Source of the DNA: Psychrobacillus sp048572895
Lineage (GTDB): Bacteria; Bacillota; Bacilli; Bacillales_A; Planococcaceae
DNA: 64,000 nucleotides
Assembly (NCBI RefSeq): GCF_048572895.1
Contig: NZ_CP183878.1
Location: 806,001 to 870,000, forward strand
Reading direction: 5' to 3'
Shown here: positions 26,529 through 35,218 of the stretch, one piece after another
How positions within the stretch are numbered: the first letter of the stretch is position 1
Layout of the letters: each line of letters starts with the position of its first letter
The notes under the pieces: generated by a model
The model's input: the letters and a program-made list of their open reading frames with translations, nothing else
Databases searched by the model: none
Told to the model about the DNA's origin: nothing
Translations under genes and position numbers: made by a program

Positions 26529-28057
26529 ATACATTTTTAAAAATTATAGGAGCAGTAGCTGTTATTAATATAATTGCTAGATTGTTTGGCTTTTTAAGAG
26601 AAATGATAATTGGATATCAGTACGGTACAGGCTATATAGCAGATAGTATTTTCACCTCATATACCATTCCAAACTTCCTTTATTTAGTTATTGGTGGTGC
26701 CTTTACAACTGCGTTTATATCCATTTACAATCAAAACAAAACGAATCAAGGACTGTTTGTAAAGCAGGCATTTACTACAGTCCTTACGACAATCTTGGTT
26801 ATCACTATACTCATGTTAATAGCAACTGAACCAATCTTGAATTTATTCTTCAGAGAAATGTCTGAGGAGGAACGGAGTCTTGCCAAGAGCTTGTCGTATT
26901 GGATGATGCCTTCGACAATTTTCTTAGTCTTATCTACTTGGTTTAGTGGATTGTTAAATGTAAATGGCAAGTTTCACTTATCTAGTTTCTCTATTCTCCT
27001 ATATAATGCAGCATTTTTAATCATTTCAGTTGTTTGCTCTTACTGGATTGGACCAATCGCATATGGAATTGGTGCGTTAGTAAGTGCAATTATGATGGTT
27101 GGATTCCTTATAAAAGGGTATAAAAAGCTAGAGCAGTTTCCAATTGGACTATCGTTTCAACAAAACTGGACAACAAAACAACTTTGGCAGCTTGCACTTC
27201 CAATTATGCTTGGTGGAGCAACGATTCAATTTTATGCACTCATACAACGTATATTTTCAGCAACACTTTCCGACGGGTTTGTTTCGGCAGTAAATTATGC
27301 TACGAAGCTTACACAATTCCCACAAGCTATATTAATGACAGCAGTCACCACAGTCATTTATCCAATGCTTAGTAAAAAAGTTGCGGAAAAAGACGATAAT
27401 GCCATAAAAAGTATTTATACAACAGGACTTAGATATTTAGTTATGCTTTTAATCCCTGTTACAATTTTTTCATTTTTCTATGCAGAAAACCTTATTCAAG
27501 TCATATTTGAATACGGAAACTTTGATGAAGTTTCAACTATGATTACAACGCCGATTTTAAAAATATTTTTATTAACGATGTTTTTTTTAGCGGCAAATAC
27601 GTATGTAACGAGATTCTATTATGCAAAAGGGAACTCAGTTACACCAGTAGTTTTTAGTATTATTAATGTCTTTGCCATTAACATTTGCGTTATTTATTTA
27701 TTTATCGACTCCAACGGGGCATTGGCAATTGCATGGGGGACATTAATTTCTTCTGTTATTAATTTCTTGATGTTATCTGTATACGCTAAAAGAAAATATG
27801 AATTATCATTTTTTAATAAATGGAATAACGGGATAGGAAAGATATTCGTAGCAATCTTTTTTGTGGGAGTATTAACATATTTATCAAGTGAGTTTATACT
27901 AATATCTTCTAAGTGGTTAACATTTTTGGTTGGATTGAGTATATTTGGAGTCAGTTATGTGTGTTTCTTCCTATTGCTTAAAGTTAACGAAGCAAATATA
28001 ATTTGGATGAAACTAATTGGCAGTATAAAACGTTTAATATATAGAAAAAATAAATGA
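26525..28057 (+). CDS. murJ: MurJ-like lipid II / oligosaccharide flippase
   Basis: This polytopic MviN/MurJ-family protein has 510 residues and about 14 membrane segments. It starts with GTG overlapping the preceding stop (GTGA). The N-terminus IIAVINIIARLFGFLREMIIGY-type (INIIARLFGFLREMIIGYQY) and ENLIQVIFEYGNF match MurJ better than the copy at 16205. It could be the true lipid II flippase or a polymer-specific flippase; its place in the csaB operon next to tagO leans towards wall polymer export. Two MurJ-like genes within 10 kb suggest a division of labour. Confidence 0.82.
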   Translation: MNTFLKIIGAVAVINIIARLFGFLREMIIGYQYGTGYIADSIFTSYTIPNFLYLVIGGAFTTAFISIYNQNKTNQGLFVKQAFTTVLTTILVITILMLIATEPILNLFFREMSEEERSLAKSLSYWMMPSTIFLVLSTWFSGLLNVNGKFHLSSFSILLYNAAFLIISVVCSYWIGPIAYGIGALVSAIMMVGFLIKGYKKLEQFPIGLSFQQNWTTKQLWQLALPIMLGGATIQFYALIQRIFSATLSDGFVSAVNYATKLTQFPQAILMTAVTTVIYPMLSKKVAEKDDNAIKSIYTTGLRYLVMLLIPVTIFSFFYAENLIQVIFEYGNFDEVSTMITTPILKIFLLTMFFLAANTYVTRFYYAKGNSVTPVVFSIINVFAINICVIYLFIDSNGALAIAWGTLISSVINFLMLSVYAKRKYELSFFNKWNNGIGKIFVAIFFVGVLTYLSSEFILISSKWLTFLVGLSIFGVSYVCFFLLLKVNEANIIWMKLIGSIKRLIYRKNK

Positions 28058-28133
28058 TACAAAGTTAATATCCATGATATAATGTATTGGATTTGATTTG
28101 AAACTATTACAGATTTAGATGAGGAGGAGAGAC

Positions 28134-29183
28134 ATGCTTGCCTTTACACTTGTGTTGGCATTTGTCGCATCCGTACTATTTACACCACTTGTAAAAAAAT
28201 TAGCGTTTCGCGTTGGCGCAGTAGATAAACCTAACTATAGAAAAGTCCATGCTAAAATTATGCCGAGACTTGGTGGACTAGCTATCTTCTTGTCTTTTGT
28301 TGTTGCTTTTTTTGTATACCGACCAGATGGCCAACATGACAAAGCGATGTTGCTTGGAGCGTTAATCATTATTATTACAGGTGCTTTAGATGATATGTTT
28401 GAGATTACTGCAAAAGCAAAATTACTTGGGCAGCTTCTAGCAGCCGCAAGTGTTGCCATATATGGTGGCCTTCAAATTGAGTTTATAACCATACCATTTA
28501 TAGACTATCAATTACAATTTGGTTATTTCGCAATCCCTCTTACTATATTGTGGATTGTCGCAATAACAAATGCAATAAATTTAATCGATGGTTTAGATGG
28601 TTTAGCAGCAGGTGTTTCTACGATAGCTCTTTTAACATTATCAGGAATGGCTATTATAATGGGAACTCCATTCGTTGCAGCAATGGCGGCTATACTAGCT
28701 GCTAGCACATTAGGTTTCTTAGTATTTAACTTTTACCCAGCGAAGATATTCATGGGAGACACGGGTGCATTATTCCTTGGATACATGATATCAGTGCTTG
28801 CATTACTTGGATTTAAAGGTGTAACAATGTTTGCCTTGATCATTCCTGTTATAATGCTAGGTGTACCAATTTCGGATACTTTCTTTGCGATGGTTCGAAG
28901 ATATCGTGCGAAACAACCGTTAATGGCACCAGATAAATCTCATTTACATCATTGCTTGTTAAATGTAGGATTTACACATCGTCAAACTGTGCTAATTATA
29001 TATGCAATAGCAGCAATGTTCGGAGTTGCCGCATTGATATTCTCACAAGCAACCATGTGGGGAGCAATTCTTTTACTTGTGATTATGCTTATCGTCATTG
29101 AATTATTTGTAGAAGCAGTTGGGTTAGCAGGGAAGAATTATAGACCACTCATTAATTTAGTGAAAACAATAGGTAAATCATGA
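28134..29183 (+). CDS. tagO: undecaprenyl-phosphate GlcNAc-1-phosphate transferase (TagO/WecA)
   Basis: TagO starts lipid-linked synthesis of teichoic acid or secondary wall polymer by moving GlcNAc-1-phosphate from UDP-GlcNAc to undecaprenyl phosphate. The protein (about 349 aa) has some ten membrane segments and the family motifs ITGALDDMFEI (Asp pair), INLIDGLDGLAAG, NFYPAKIFMGDTGALFLGY and DKSHLHHCL. The start at 28134 is used because GAGGAGGAGAG lies 3-10 nt upstream; a more distal ATG (28119) overlaps that site. It follows murJ and ends in a strong terminator. Confidence 0.95.
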   Translation: MLAFTLVLAFVASVLFTPLVKKLAFRVGAVDKPNYRKVHAKIMPRLGGLAIFLSFVVAFFVYRPDGQHDKAMLLGALIIIITGALDDMFEITAKAKLLGQLLAAASVAIYGGLQIEFITIPFIDYQLQFGYFAIPLTILWIVAITNAINLIDGLDGLAAGVSTIALLTLSGMAIIMGTPFVAAMAAILAASTLGFLVFNFYPAKIFMGDTGALFLGYMISVLALLGFKGVTMFALIIPVIMLGVPISDTFFAMVRRYRAKQPLMAPDKSHLHHCLLNVGFTHRQTVLIIYAIAAMFGVAALIFSQATMWGAILLLVIMLIVIELFVEAVGLAGKNYRPLINLVKTIGKS

Positions 29184-29184
29184 A

Positions 29185-29228
29185 AAAATAGCCTTTCATT
29201 CTAGTATATAGAATGAAAGGCTATTTTT
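29185..29228 (+). terminator. Rho-independent terminator
   Basis: A long stem (ATAGCCTTTCATTCTA with its complement) is followed by T5; it ends tagO. Confidence 0.9.
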
Positions 29229-29242
29229 GTTTTTACTTCCAC

Positions 29243-29286
29243 AAAAAAGGAGCAATGAAGAAAATATCTTCATTGCTCCTTTTTTT
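29243..29286. terminator. bidirectional terminator between tagO and an LCP gene
   Basis: AAAAAAGGAGCAATGAAGA pairs with TCTTCATTGCTCCTTTTTT. The A-tract and T-tract allow use on both strands; it directly follows the minus-strand LCP stop. Confidence 0.85.
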
Positions 29287-29287
29287 G

Positions 29288-30331
29288 TTAATGACGATCA
29301 TCTGCTGCGTAATTGTTGTTTGTATCTGAGATGTTGTCTGAAATATTGCTTGTTTCTGGCTGTAGCCCAAGATGGCTTTTCAGAATATCTCTTGTTTCTT
29401 CTAGGCTTTCTTCTTTTAGCTTCCAATAATAAGTTCCTGTAGACATATCATCATAACCGTCCAGTGTTAGCGTATCGATTTGTGGAAGGCCTCCTTTTAT
29501 ATATTCAAAGAAGGATTTCATTTCATCGAATGTTAAATCTGTCTTCATATTATCTCCAACAGCTTCAATCACATCACCGTATTTAGTAAAGGAAGAAGCT
29601 GAACTAGCTTTCTTGATAATTGAAGAAAGTATCATTTGTTGACGTTTACCTCGTTCGATATCATTATCAAGCTTTCTAGTTCTTGCTAAAGCTAATGCTT
29701 CTCGACCGTTAAGTTCCTGTAACCCTGGCTGTAATTGTACAGTTCGTTGATCGTTTTCATCTTTTTCTAATAACTTATATGGAACTTCAGCTTCGATTCC
29801 ACCTAACGCATCTATTACATCTATAAATGCATCAAAATTCATCTTCACATAATAATCTACTGGCACCTCTAGTAAATCTTCGACGGTTTCGATGGAAGCT
29901 CTAGTTCCACCATAGGCATGAGCATGAGTGATTTTATCTTTATACCCAACTTCATCAATATAAACATATGAGTCGCGTGGGATACTTACTAATTTTACAG
30001 TTTTGGATTTATTGTTTAATGTCGCAAGCATCAATGCATCGGAACGGCTGTTTGTGTCACCTTGACCACGCTGTTCACTGTCGTCAATTCCTACAAAGAG
30101 AATAGAAATATTGTCATTTATAGGTTCAACTTTTTCTGGCCGCAATGGAGTTTTTTCACGCTCTACAACTTCGAATGCATTGCCAGCAGCGCTTTCGGCC
30201 TTTTTGGTTAAATAAGCTGCATAGGTAGATAAAGAGATAAGTAATGACGCAACTATTATCAATGAAACAGTTAATATTTTGCGCTTTTTACTACTTTTCT
30301 TTATCTCCTTTTTATATGATCTTCTATTCAT
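29288..30331 (-). CDS. LytR-CpsA-Psr (LCP) family wall polymer ligase
   Basis: This 347-residue LCP protein is of the TagTUV type. One N-terminal membrane helix (ILTVSLIIVASLLISLSTYAAYL) would be too long to quote whole, but residues 19-41 are hydrophobic after a strongly basic start (RRSYKKEIKKSSKKRK). The outside domain has ISILFVGIDDSEQRG, SRSDALMLATLN, SIPRDSYVYID, HAHAYGG and ALARTRKLDNDIERGKRQQM. LCP proteins attach teichoic acids or other anionic polymers to peptidoglycan. It is convergent with tagO, the first enzyme of the same pathway. Confidence 0.93.
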   Translation of the reverse strand: MNRRSYKKEIKKSSKKRKILTVSLIIVASLLISLSTYAAYLTKKAESAAGNAFEVVEREKTPLRPEKVEPINDNISILFVGIDDSEQRGQGDTNSRSDALMLATLNNKSKTVKLVSIPRDSYVYIDEVGYKDKITHAHAYGGTRASIETVEDLLEVPVDYYVKMNFDAFIDVIDALGGIEAEVPYKLLEKDENDQRTVQLQPGLQELNGREALALARTRKLDNDIERGKRQQMILSSIIKKASSASSFTKYGDVIEAVGDNMKTDLTFDEMKSFFEYIKGGLPQIDTLTLDGYDDMSTGTYYWKLKEESLEETRDILKSHLGLQPETSNISDNISDTNNNYAADDRH

Positions 30332-30444
30332 TTTTATAATCTCCCTTTATTCTAGATAACGCTAATAAGACGAAGAATCGACAAAATAGTTTCATTAAAT
30401 TTGCCATGCCCCTTATTATACTATGGAATTGATAATAGGTAAAT

Positions 30445-31080
30445 TTAATTCATCACAAATTCTAAAAACTCTTTTTCCACAAGCTCGATTTTCGCTTGCC
30501 CATTAGTGATCTCGGCCATCCAGTTTATAAAGATTGCTTCTTCATTTGCTTTCGTAAATACTAATACTTCGACAAGTTCTGCGTAGTTTATTTCTTTTAA
30601 AGGATAGACGGAGTTACGTACTTCATTTTCAACTTTTCCTAGCCACGTATAGTCGATAGAAACCTTCAATAGATGATGTAGTTTTCGTTCCACTACTTTT
30701 GCAGCATCTATCCCTTCTGTTGTAGCTTTCCCGTAAGCACGGATAAGTCCACCACCGCCGAGTTTGATACCACCAAAATAACGAGTGACGACCACAACTG
30801 TATCCTGAAGGCCTTGTTTTTTTAGTACCTCAAGCATTGGTACTCCTGCAGTTCCACTCGGTTCACCGTCATCGTTTGCCTTTTGTATGTTGTCATGCTC
30901 TCCAATAATGTATGCGGAGCAGTTATGATTAGCACTTTTATGCTTTTCTTTGATATTATTAATAAAATCTTGTGCTTGTTCCTCGGTTTCGGCTCGATTC
31001 ACATAAGTGATGAAACGTGATTTCTGAATGATGATTTCGCTCTCTCCATAGCCCTGTACAGTATGGTAATCTTTTCTCAT
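30445..31080 (-). CDS. yvyE: YigZ/YvyE (IMPACT) family protein
   Basis: This 211-residue cytosolic protein has the UPF0029/IMPACT N-terminal domain (SRFITYVNRAETEEQAQDFI, NHNCSAYIIGE, DDGEPSGTAG, VVVTRYFGGIKLGGGGLIRAYG) and a ferredoxin-like C-terminal domain. In Bacillus subtilis yvyE lies next to degS, and the same divergent arrangement is present here. The biochemical function is not established; the eukaryotic relative IMPACT acts on Gcn2 regulation. The ATG at 31080 is preceded by GGAGGAG on the minus strand. Confidence 0.93.
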   Translation of the reverse strand: MRKDYHTVQGYGESEIIIQKSRFITYVNRAETEEQAQDFINNIKEKHKSANHNCSAYIIGEHDNIQKANDDGEPSGTAGVPMLEVLKKQGLQDTVVVVTRYFGGIKLGGGGLIRAYGKATTEGIDAAKVVERKLHHLLKVSIDYTWLGKVENEVRNSVYPLKEINYAELVEVLVFTKANEEAIFINWMAEITNGQAKIELVEKEFLEFVMN

Positions 31081-31220
31081 AGATATATTTCTCCTCCTGA
31101 TTCTATTGAAACATAGTTGTAAAGTAATTTTAATTTATTTTTAGTCACTTAGTGCTATAATAGGATTTGTCATCATAATTGAATGAGGACTCATTTGGAC
31201 GCATAAAGGAGAAAAAACAG

Positions 31221-32366
31221 ATGACGAATAAGAATTTTGAAAAACAGTCGTTAGATGTTATTTTCGATCGGATGGTCGAAGTGATGGATCATTCTAAAAA
31301 GGATATATTCATTATAAGCGAACAAAGTCGACAAAGCTTTGAAGAAATGAAAGTGGAGTTAGAAATTATTCGTGGAGATATCGAAACGGTTATAATTGAA
31401 GGAGATATGCTTGAATCGAAATCTAGACTTGCCAGAAATCGGTTAGCAGAAGTCTCTAAAAATTTTGAATCATACGATGAACCACAAGTTCGCCAGGCCT
31501 ATGAAAATGCAAATGAAATTCAAATAAATCTTCTCATCAAACGTAGCGAGGAACGGCAACTAAGACATCGAAGAGACGATTTAGAACGCAGATTACAGGG
31601 CTTACTGGAAATGATTGAACGTGCCGATCATCTGGTCAATCAGGTGAATATCGTCATGAATTACTTAACATCCGATTTGAAAAATGTAGGAGCAGCACTT
31701 GAAAATGCAAAAATTAAACAAGATTTCACCTTGAAAATTATCGAAGCACAAGAGGAAGAACGCAAAAGACTTTCAAGGGAAATTCATGATGGCCCCGCGC
31801 AAATGCTAGCGAATGTACTACTAAGAACAGATTTAATCAATCTTACATATCAGCAGCGTGGCGGAGACGAAGCGATGAAAGAAATTATTGACCTAAAAGA
31901 AATGGTCCGAAATGCCCTATCAGAAGTACGTCGTATCATCTACGACCTTCGACCAATGGCATTAGACGATTTGGGGTTAATACCAACGCTTCGAAAATAT
32001 ATAACGACAATCGAAGAATACAATCCAATAGGTAAGATTAATTTCCAAACTTTTGGAGAAGAGAAAAGGCTAGAAACCAACTTTGAAGTAGCTATTTTCC
32101 GCATAGTTCAAGAGTGTTTAACAAATGGAACAAAACATGGAAAATTTACAGAAGCATGGGTGAAAGTTGAATGGTTGAAACAAAAGATAAATATTATCGT
32201 CAAAGATAATGGAGCTGGATTTGATCCAGAGGTAGCAAAAGAAAAATCCTTTGGTTTAATCGGTATGAAAGAACGAGTAGATTTGTTAGAGGGAACGATG
32301 AAAATTATTTCATCCCCTGGCAGAGGTACTACTATTTTGTTTAGTATCCCATTAAATGAGGAATAG
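31221..32366 (+). CDS. degS: sensor histidine kinase DegS
   Basis: DegS is the cytosolic kinase/phosphatase partner of DegU. The protein (381 aa) has a long N-terminal coiled-coil sensor region to about residue 170, then the HisKA_3 helix ERKRLSREIHDGPAQML with H189 (the same number as in Bacillus subtilis), and an HATPase domain (VQECLTNGTKHG, VKDNGAGFDP, FGLIGMKERVDLLEG). No membrane segment is present. The start at 31221 is chosen because AAAGGAG lies 9 nt upstream; 31179 lacks a site. The gene is followed by degU at 35 bp. Confidence 0.95.
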   Translation: MTNKNFEKQSLDVIFDRMVEVMDHSKKDIFIISEQSRQSFEEMKVELEIIRGDIETVIIEGDMLESKSRLARNRLAEVSKNFESYDEPQVRQAYENANEIQINLLIKRSEERQLRHRRDDLERRLQGLLEMIERADHLVNQVNIVMNYLTSDLKNVGAALENAKIKQDFTLKIIEAQEEERKRLSREIHDGPAQMLANVLLRTDLINLTYQQRGGDEAMKEIIDLKEMVRNALSEVRRIIYDLRPMALDDLGLIPTLRKYITTIEEYNPIGKINFQTFGEEKRLETNFEVAIFRIVQECLTNGTKHGKFTEAWVKVEWLKQKINIIVKDNGAGFDPEVAKEKSFGLIGMKERVDLLEGTMKIISSPGRGTTILFSIPLNEE

Positions 32367-32401
32367 TAAAAACGGCTTTTTAATTATAGGAGGAAATGAA
32401 C

Positions 32402-33076
32402 ATGACAAAAATAATAATCATAGATGATCACCAACTATTCCGCGAGGGAGTAAAACGTATTTTAGATTTTGAAGACTCTTTCGAAGTAATAGCAGAAGGT
32501 GACGACGGCAATGACGTCCTAAGCCTTTATGAAAAGCATCTACCAGACGTAGTATTAATGGACATCAATATGCCTACTAAAAATGGAGTAGAAGCAACAG
32601 GCGAATTATTAGAAAAATTCCCAGAAGCAAAAGTAATCATCCTATCTATCCATGACGATGAGTCATACGTATCACACGCACTAAAAACAGGCGCACTTGG
32701 ATACATGCTAAAAGAAATGGATGCCAATGCAATCGTATCAGCGATCAAAGTAGTAGCAAAAGGCGGATCATACCTACATCCAAAAGTAACACGTAACCTA
32801 GTTGCCGAATTCCGTCGCCTAAGCGAGCGCGAAAACAAAGGAAACTTCCATCAAACAGAAATTCGTCGTCCATTCCATTTACTAACAAAACGTGAATGCG
32901 AAGTACTTCAATTACTAACAGATGGCCAAAGCAACCGCACAATCGGAGAAACACTATTCATCTCCGAAAAAACCGTAAAAAATCACGTATCCAGCATCCT
33001 TCAAAAAATGAACGTAAACGACCGCACCCAAGCCGTAGTAACCGGCATCAAAAACGGTTGGGTTGAAGTTCGATAA
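32402..33076 (+). CDS. degU: response regulator DegU
   Basis: DegU is a LuxR/NarL-type response regulator that controls exoenzymes, motility, competence and biofilm genes in Bacillus. The receiver domain has IIIDDH, the phospho-acceptor in VLMDINMPTKNG (D54) and the KTGALGYMLKE lysine region. The C-terminal HTH shows LTKRECEVLQLLTDGQSNR and FISEKTVKNHVSSIL. The ATG at 32402 is 8 nt after AGGAGG; the ATG at 32396 overlaps that site. Synonymous sites grow rich in C and A toward the 3' end, unlike degS. Confidence 0.96.
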   Translation: MTKIIIIDDHQLFREGVKRILDFEDSFEVIAEGDDGNDVLSLYEKHLPDVVLMDINMPTKNGVEATGELLEKFPEAKVIILSIHDDESYVSHALKTGALGYMLKEMDANAIVSAIKVVAKGGSYLHPKVTRNLVAEFRRLSERENKGNFHQTEIRRPFHLLTKRECEVLQLLTDGQSNRTIGETLFISEKTVKNHVSSILQKMNVNDRTQAVVTGIKNGWVEVR

Positions 33077-33083
33077 TCACAAT

Positions 33084-33123
33084 GAATCCCACTCTTGCTT
33101 TTGCAAGAGTGGGATTTTGTTTT
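33084..33123 (+). terminator. Rho-independent terminator
   Basis: AATCCCACTCTTGC pairs with GCAAGAGTGGGATT and is followed by a T-rich tail; it ends degU. Confidence 0.9.
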
Positions 33124-33149
33124 GAACAAATACTTCATAAAGTCGAGAA

Positions 33150-33450
33150 GTTGCGAATCCGAGAAACATTGCGCATATCGCAATGAATGTTGCGCAAAAG
33201 CTCCCAAAAGTTGCGAGAAACTCGCCCGAAGTTGCGTATACACCTTCGAACGTTGCGCATCCGAGAAACATTGCGCATATAGCAATGAATGTTGCGTAAA
33301 AACCCCCAAATGTTGCGAGAAACTCGCCGGAAGTTGCGTATACACCCCCGAACGTTGCGCATCCGAGAAACATTGCGCATATCGCAATGAATGTTGCGCA
33401 AAAGCCCCCAGATGTTGCGAGAAACTCGCCCGAAGTTGCGCAAATTCCCT
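33150..33450. repeat. 21-bp-period TTGCG array A1 with 102-bp higher-order repeat
   Basis: Fifteen units begin with GTTGCG or ATTGCG. Unit lengths are 18, 21, 21, 21 and 21 bp, and this block of five repeats three times with a period of exactly 102 bp (GTTGCG[A/C]ATCCGAGAAAC at 33150, 33252 and 33354). Members of the block are more alike across blocks than within one. It fills the gap between convergent degU and the NERD gene. It lacks CRISPR repeat and spacer structure. Confidence 0.92.
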
Positions 33451-33471
33451 AAAACGTCAATCACCAATCCA

Positions 33472-34398
33472 TCACTTCTTACTATTCTCCACAAAGTAGC
33501 GACTGGGACCAGACCCATTGGCTATCAAATCCATACTATTCAACATGCGCGACGCAGCATATTTAGAATCTATCATGCAAAATCTACGAAACTCTTTATT
33601 GGTAATTTTTTTATCAATTATCCAAAAGTAATCCTTCACAGCTGATAAATGTGCATAGCGATCATTTTTCCCGCATGCTCTACAACTCCACGTTGTATGT
33701 ACACGTCGCATCCCAAAAACCCCACAACCAGGACACTCCACACCCAGTCGTATTTCACTCGGAGGAATCCGATAATGTTCGCAAAGTGGTGTATACACAA
33801 AAGCAGATCTGTTCTCCTGCAGAAACTTCTCAACAACCTCCAACTCTCCATCTGAAAAACTATTCCCGACACAACTATTGTACATCTGAGTTACTCTCTC
33901 AATCATGCTCTCTAACTTATAAATGGGATAATGGGTAGGCTTTTGCACAATGCGGTTGGACTTAGCGGTCATGATCACAGCGCCAGTCACTTTCATCTGT
34001 GGAAGGGTCTTACGTAGAAATTCTTTCATGAAGCGAATATGTCGCATCAATTGAAAATATGGATTAGAAATAGGGGTCTCTGTTCCATTTTCTTCTTTAT
34101 AAAACTCATCTAGCTCTTCATTAAAATACAAGCGGCCACTTATATTCTTCGACTCGAGCACGATACAACATCGGTCGGTCACAACAAGACAGTCAATTTG
34201 CACTTTCCAATCATCCATTTCCAAACAGACATCCGAAAAAACGCGAAACTCACCGGGCAAACGTAACTCCTTCAATCTATCAACAAGTCGGTCCTCACCG
34301 CGTACTCCAGCCACCTGTTTTCGAATCTCTTCTCGAATAAAATCAGCAATACCAGAACCGTCACGCATCCTGTTCAACAAAGCAAAATGTCCACTCAA
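33472..34398 (-). CDS. NERD-domain protein with C-terminal zinc ribbon
   Basis: This 308-residue protein has an N-terminal NERD domain, a nuclease-related PD-(D/E)XK-like fold. GEDRLVDRLKELRLPGEFRV, then QIDCLVVTDRCCIVLESKNISG carries the D-X(n)-E-X-K triad. Near residue 224 a CPGCGVFG...CRACG motif forms a four-cysteine zinc ribbon. NERD proteins are widespread in Bacillus and thought to act on DNA, but most have no proven role. The gene is convergent with degU across array A1. Its base composition on the plus strand is poor in T and G like its neighbours. Confidence 0.88.
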   Translation of the reverse strand: MSGHFALLNRMRDGSGIADFIREEIRKQVAGVRGEDRLVDRLKELRLPGEFRVFSDVCLEMDDWKVQIDCLVVTDRCCIVLESKNISGRLYFNEELDEFYKEENGTETPISNPYFQLMRHIRFMKEFLRKTLPQMKVTGAVIMTAKSNRIVQKPTHYPIYKLESMIERVTQMYNSCVGNSFSDGELEVVEKFLQENRSAFVYTPLCEHYRIPPSEIRLGVECPGCGVFGMRRVHTTWSCRACGKNDRYAHLSAVKDYFWIIDKKITNKEFRRFCMIDSKYAASRMLNSMDLIANGSGPSRYFVENSKK

Positions 34399-34528
34399 AA
34401 CTTCAGCTCCTTTCTACCTATATCTTACAATCCGATACCAGAATATTCTACCTATTTATAATGGGAACTTAATAATTGAGTTTTCGTCCTAATTATGACA
34501 AAATAACCTTCAGCAGGAGGAGACATAC

Positions 34529-35110
34529 ATGAAAATAATCCAAACGATTACACTCGCGGCCTTCGCACTGACGCTGGCAGCTTGCAATAGTAACGAAGAA
34601 ACAAACCAAAACACTAATTCCGCAGGCGACATCGCTCCAACAAACACACAAGCCACAACAGATCACGGTGCGGAAGACAAAAGCGAAACCGATGTCGGCT
34701 TTGAAATGACAGGTGGCAATATTGAAGAAGCGGCTAAAGTACCAGAAAAAGAAAAAACAGCAATAATCGACTCCTTCACGGAATATATGGAATCATTCAA
34801 CGAAGAAGATACTGAGCGCTACATGAAAACAATTTCCAAGAATCCAGAAGGCTTCAACTACGACGATGAAAAAGTGAAAGTCGAACAAACCTTCAATGAT
34901 TTTGACACAATCCGTACTGCGGACAATGTCACCATCATCGAATACGACAAATCACAGGCTCAAGTATTCTCTAATATCCATACTTCACTAGAGCAAATAG
35001 ACACAGGCGCTAAGCTAGACCAGAACGGCCGCCAAGTAACTGTGTTCGTCAAAGAAGACGGTAAATGGCTAGTCTCCAGTGTCTACTATATAGGCGAATC
35101 AACTAAATAA
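34529..35110 (+). CDS. putative lipoprotein
   Basis: The 193-residue protein has a lipoprotein signal peptide with lipobox LTLAACN (Cys near residue 19). It would be lipid-anchored on the outside of the membrane. The first 70 residues after the Cys are a low-complexity Asn/Thr/Glu linker. The C-terminal domain (SFTEYMESFNEEDTERYM, DGKWLVSSVYY) looks like an NTF2-like or SnoaL fold, as in several Bacillus lipoproteins. GGAGGAG precedes the ATG. The function is unknown and it appears monocistronic. Confidence 0.8.
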   Translation: MKIIQTITLAAFALTLAACNSNEETNQNTNSAGDIAPTNTQATTDHGAEDKSETDVGFEMTGGNIEEAAKVPEKEKTAIIDSFTEYMESFNEEDTERYMKTISKNPEGFNYDDEKVKVEQTFNDFDTIRTADNVTIIEYDKSQAQVFSNIHTSLEQIDTGAKLDQNGRQVTVFVKEDGKWLVSSVYYIGESTK

Positions 35111-35218
35111 TCACACTTACCTCAAACGTATATGACAAATATCATGTTTGGGGCTTTTTTCTGCTATCATTTCTTCCAATTATTGAGTAAACTTACAAAT
35201 AGGAGTGTGATTTATAAA

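Noticed and set aside
33150..33450. CRISPR array
   Set aside because: Units are only 18-21 bp with a 6-bp conserved core and related fillers; there is no repeat/spacer alternation and no cas gene in the window.
33001..33518. Several overlapping ORFs on both strands giving heptad-like repeat proteins (RN- or AQ-containing)
   Set aside because: They arise because array A1 units are 18 or 21 bp, so every frame without a stop in one unit stays open. They lack ribosome sites and overlap degU or the NERD gene; the comparable array A2 has 20-bp units that break the frame.
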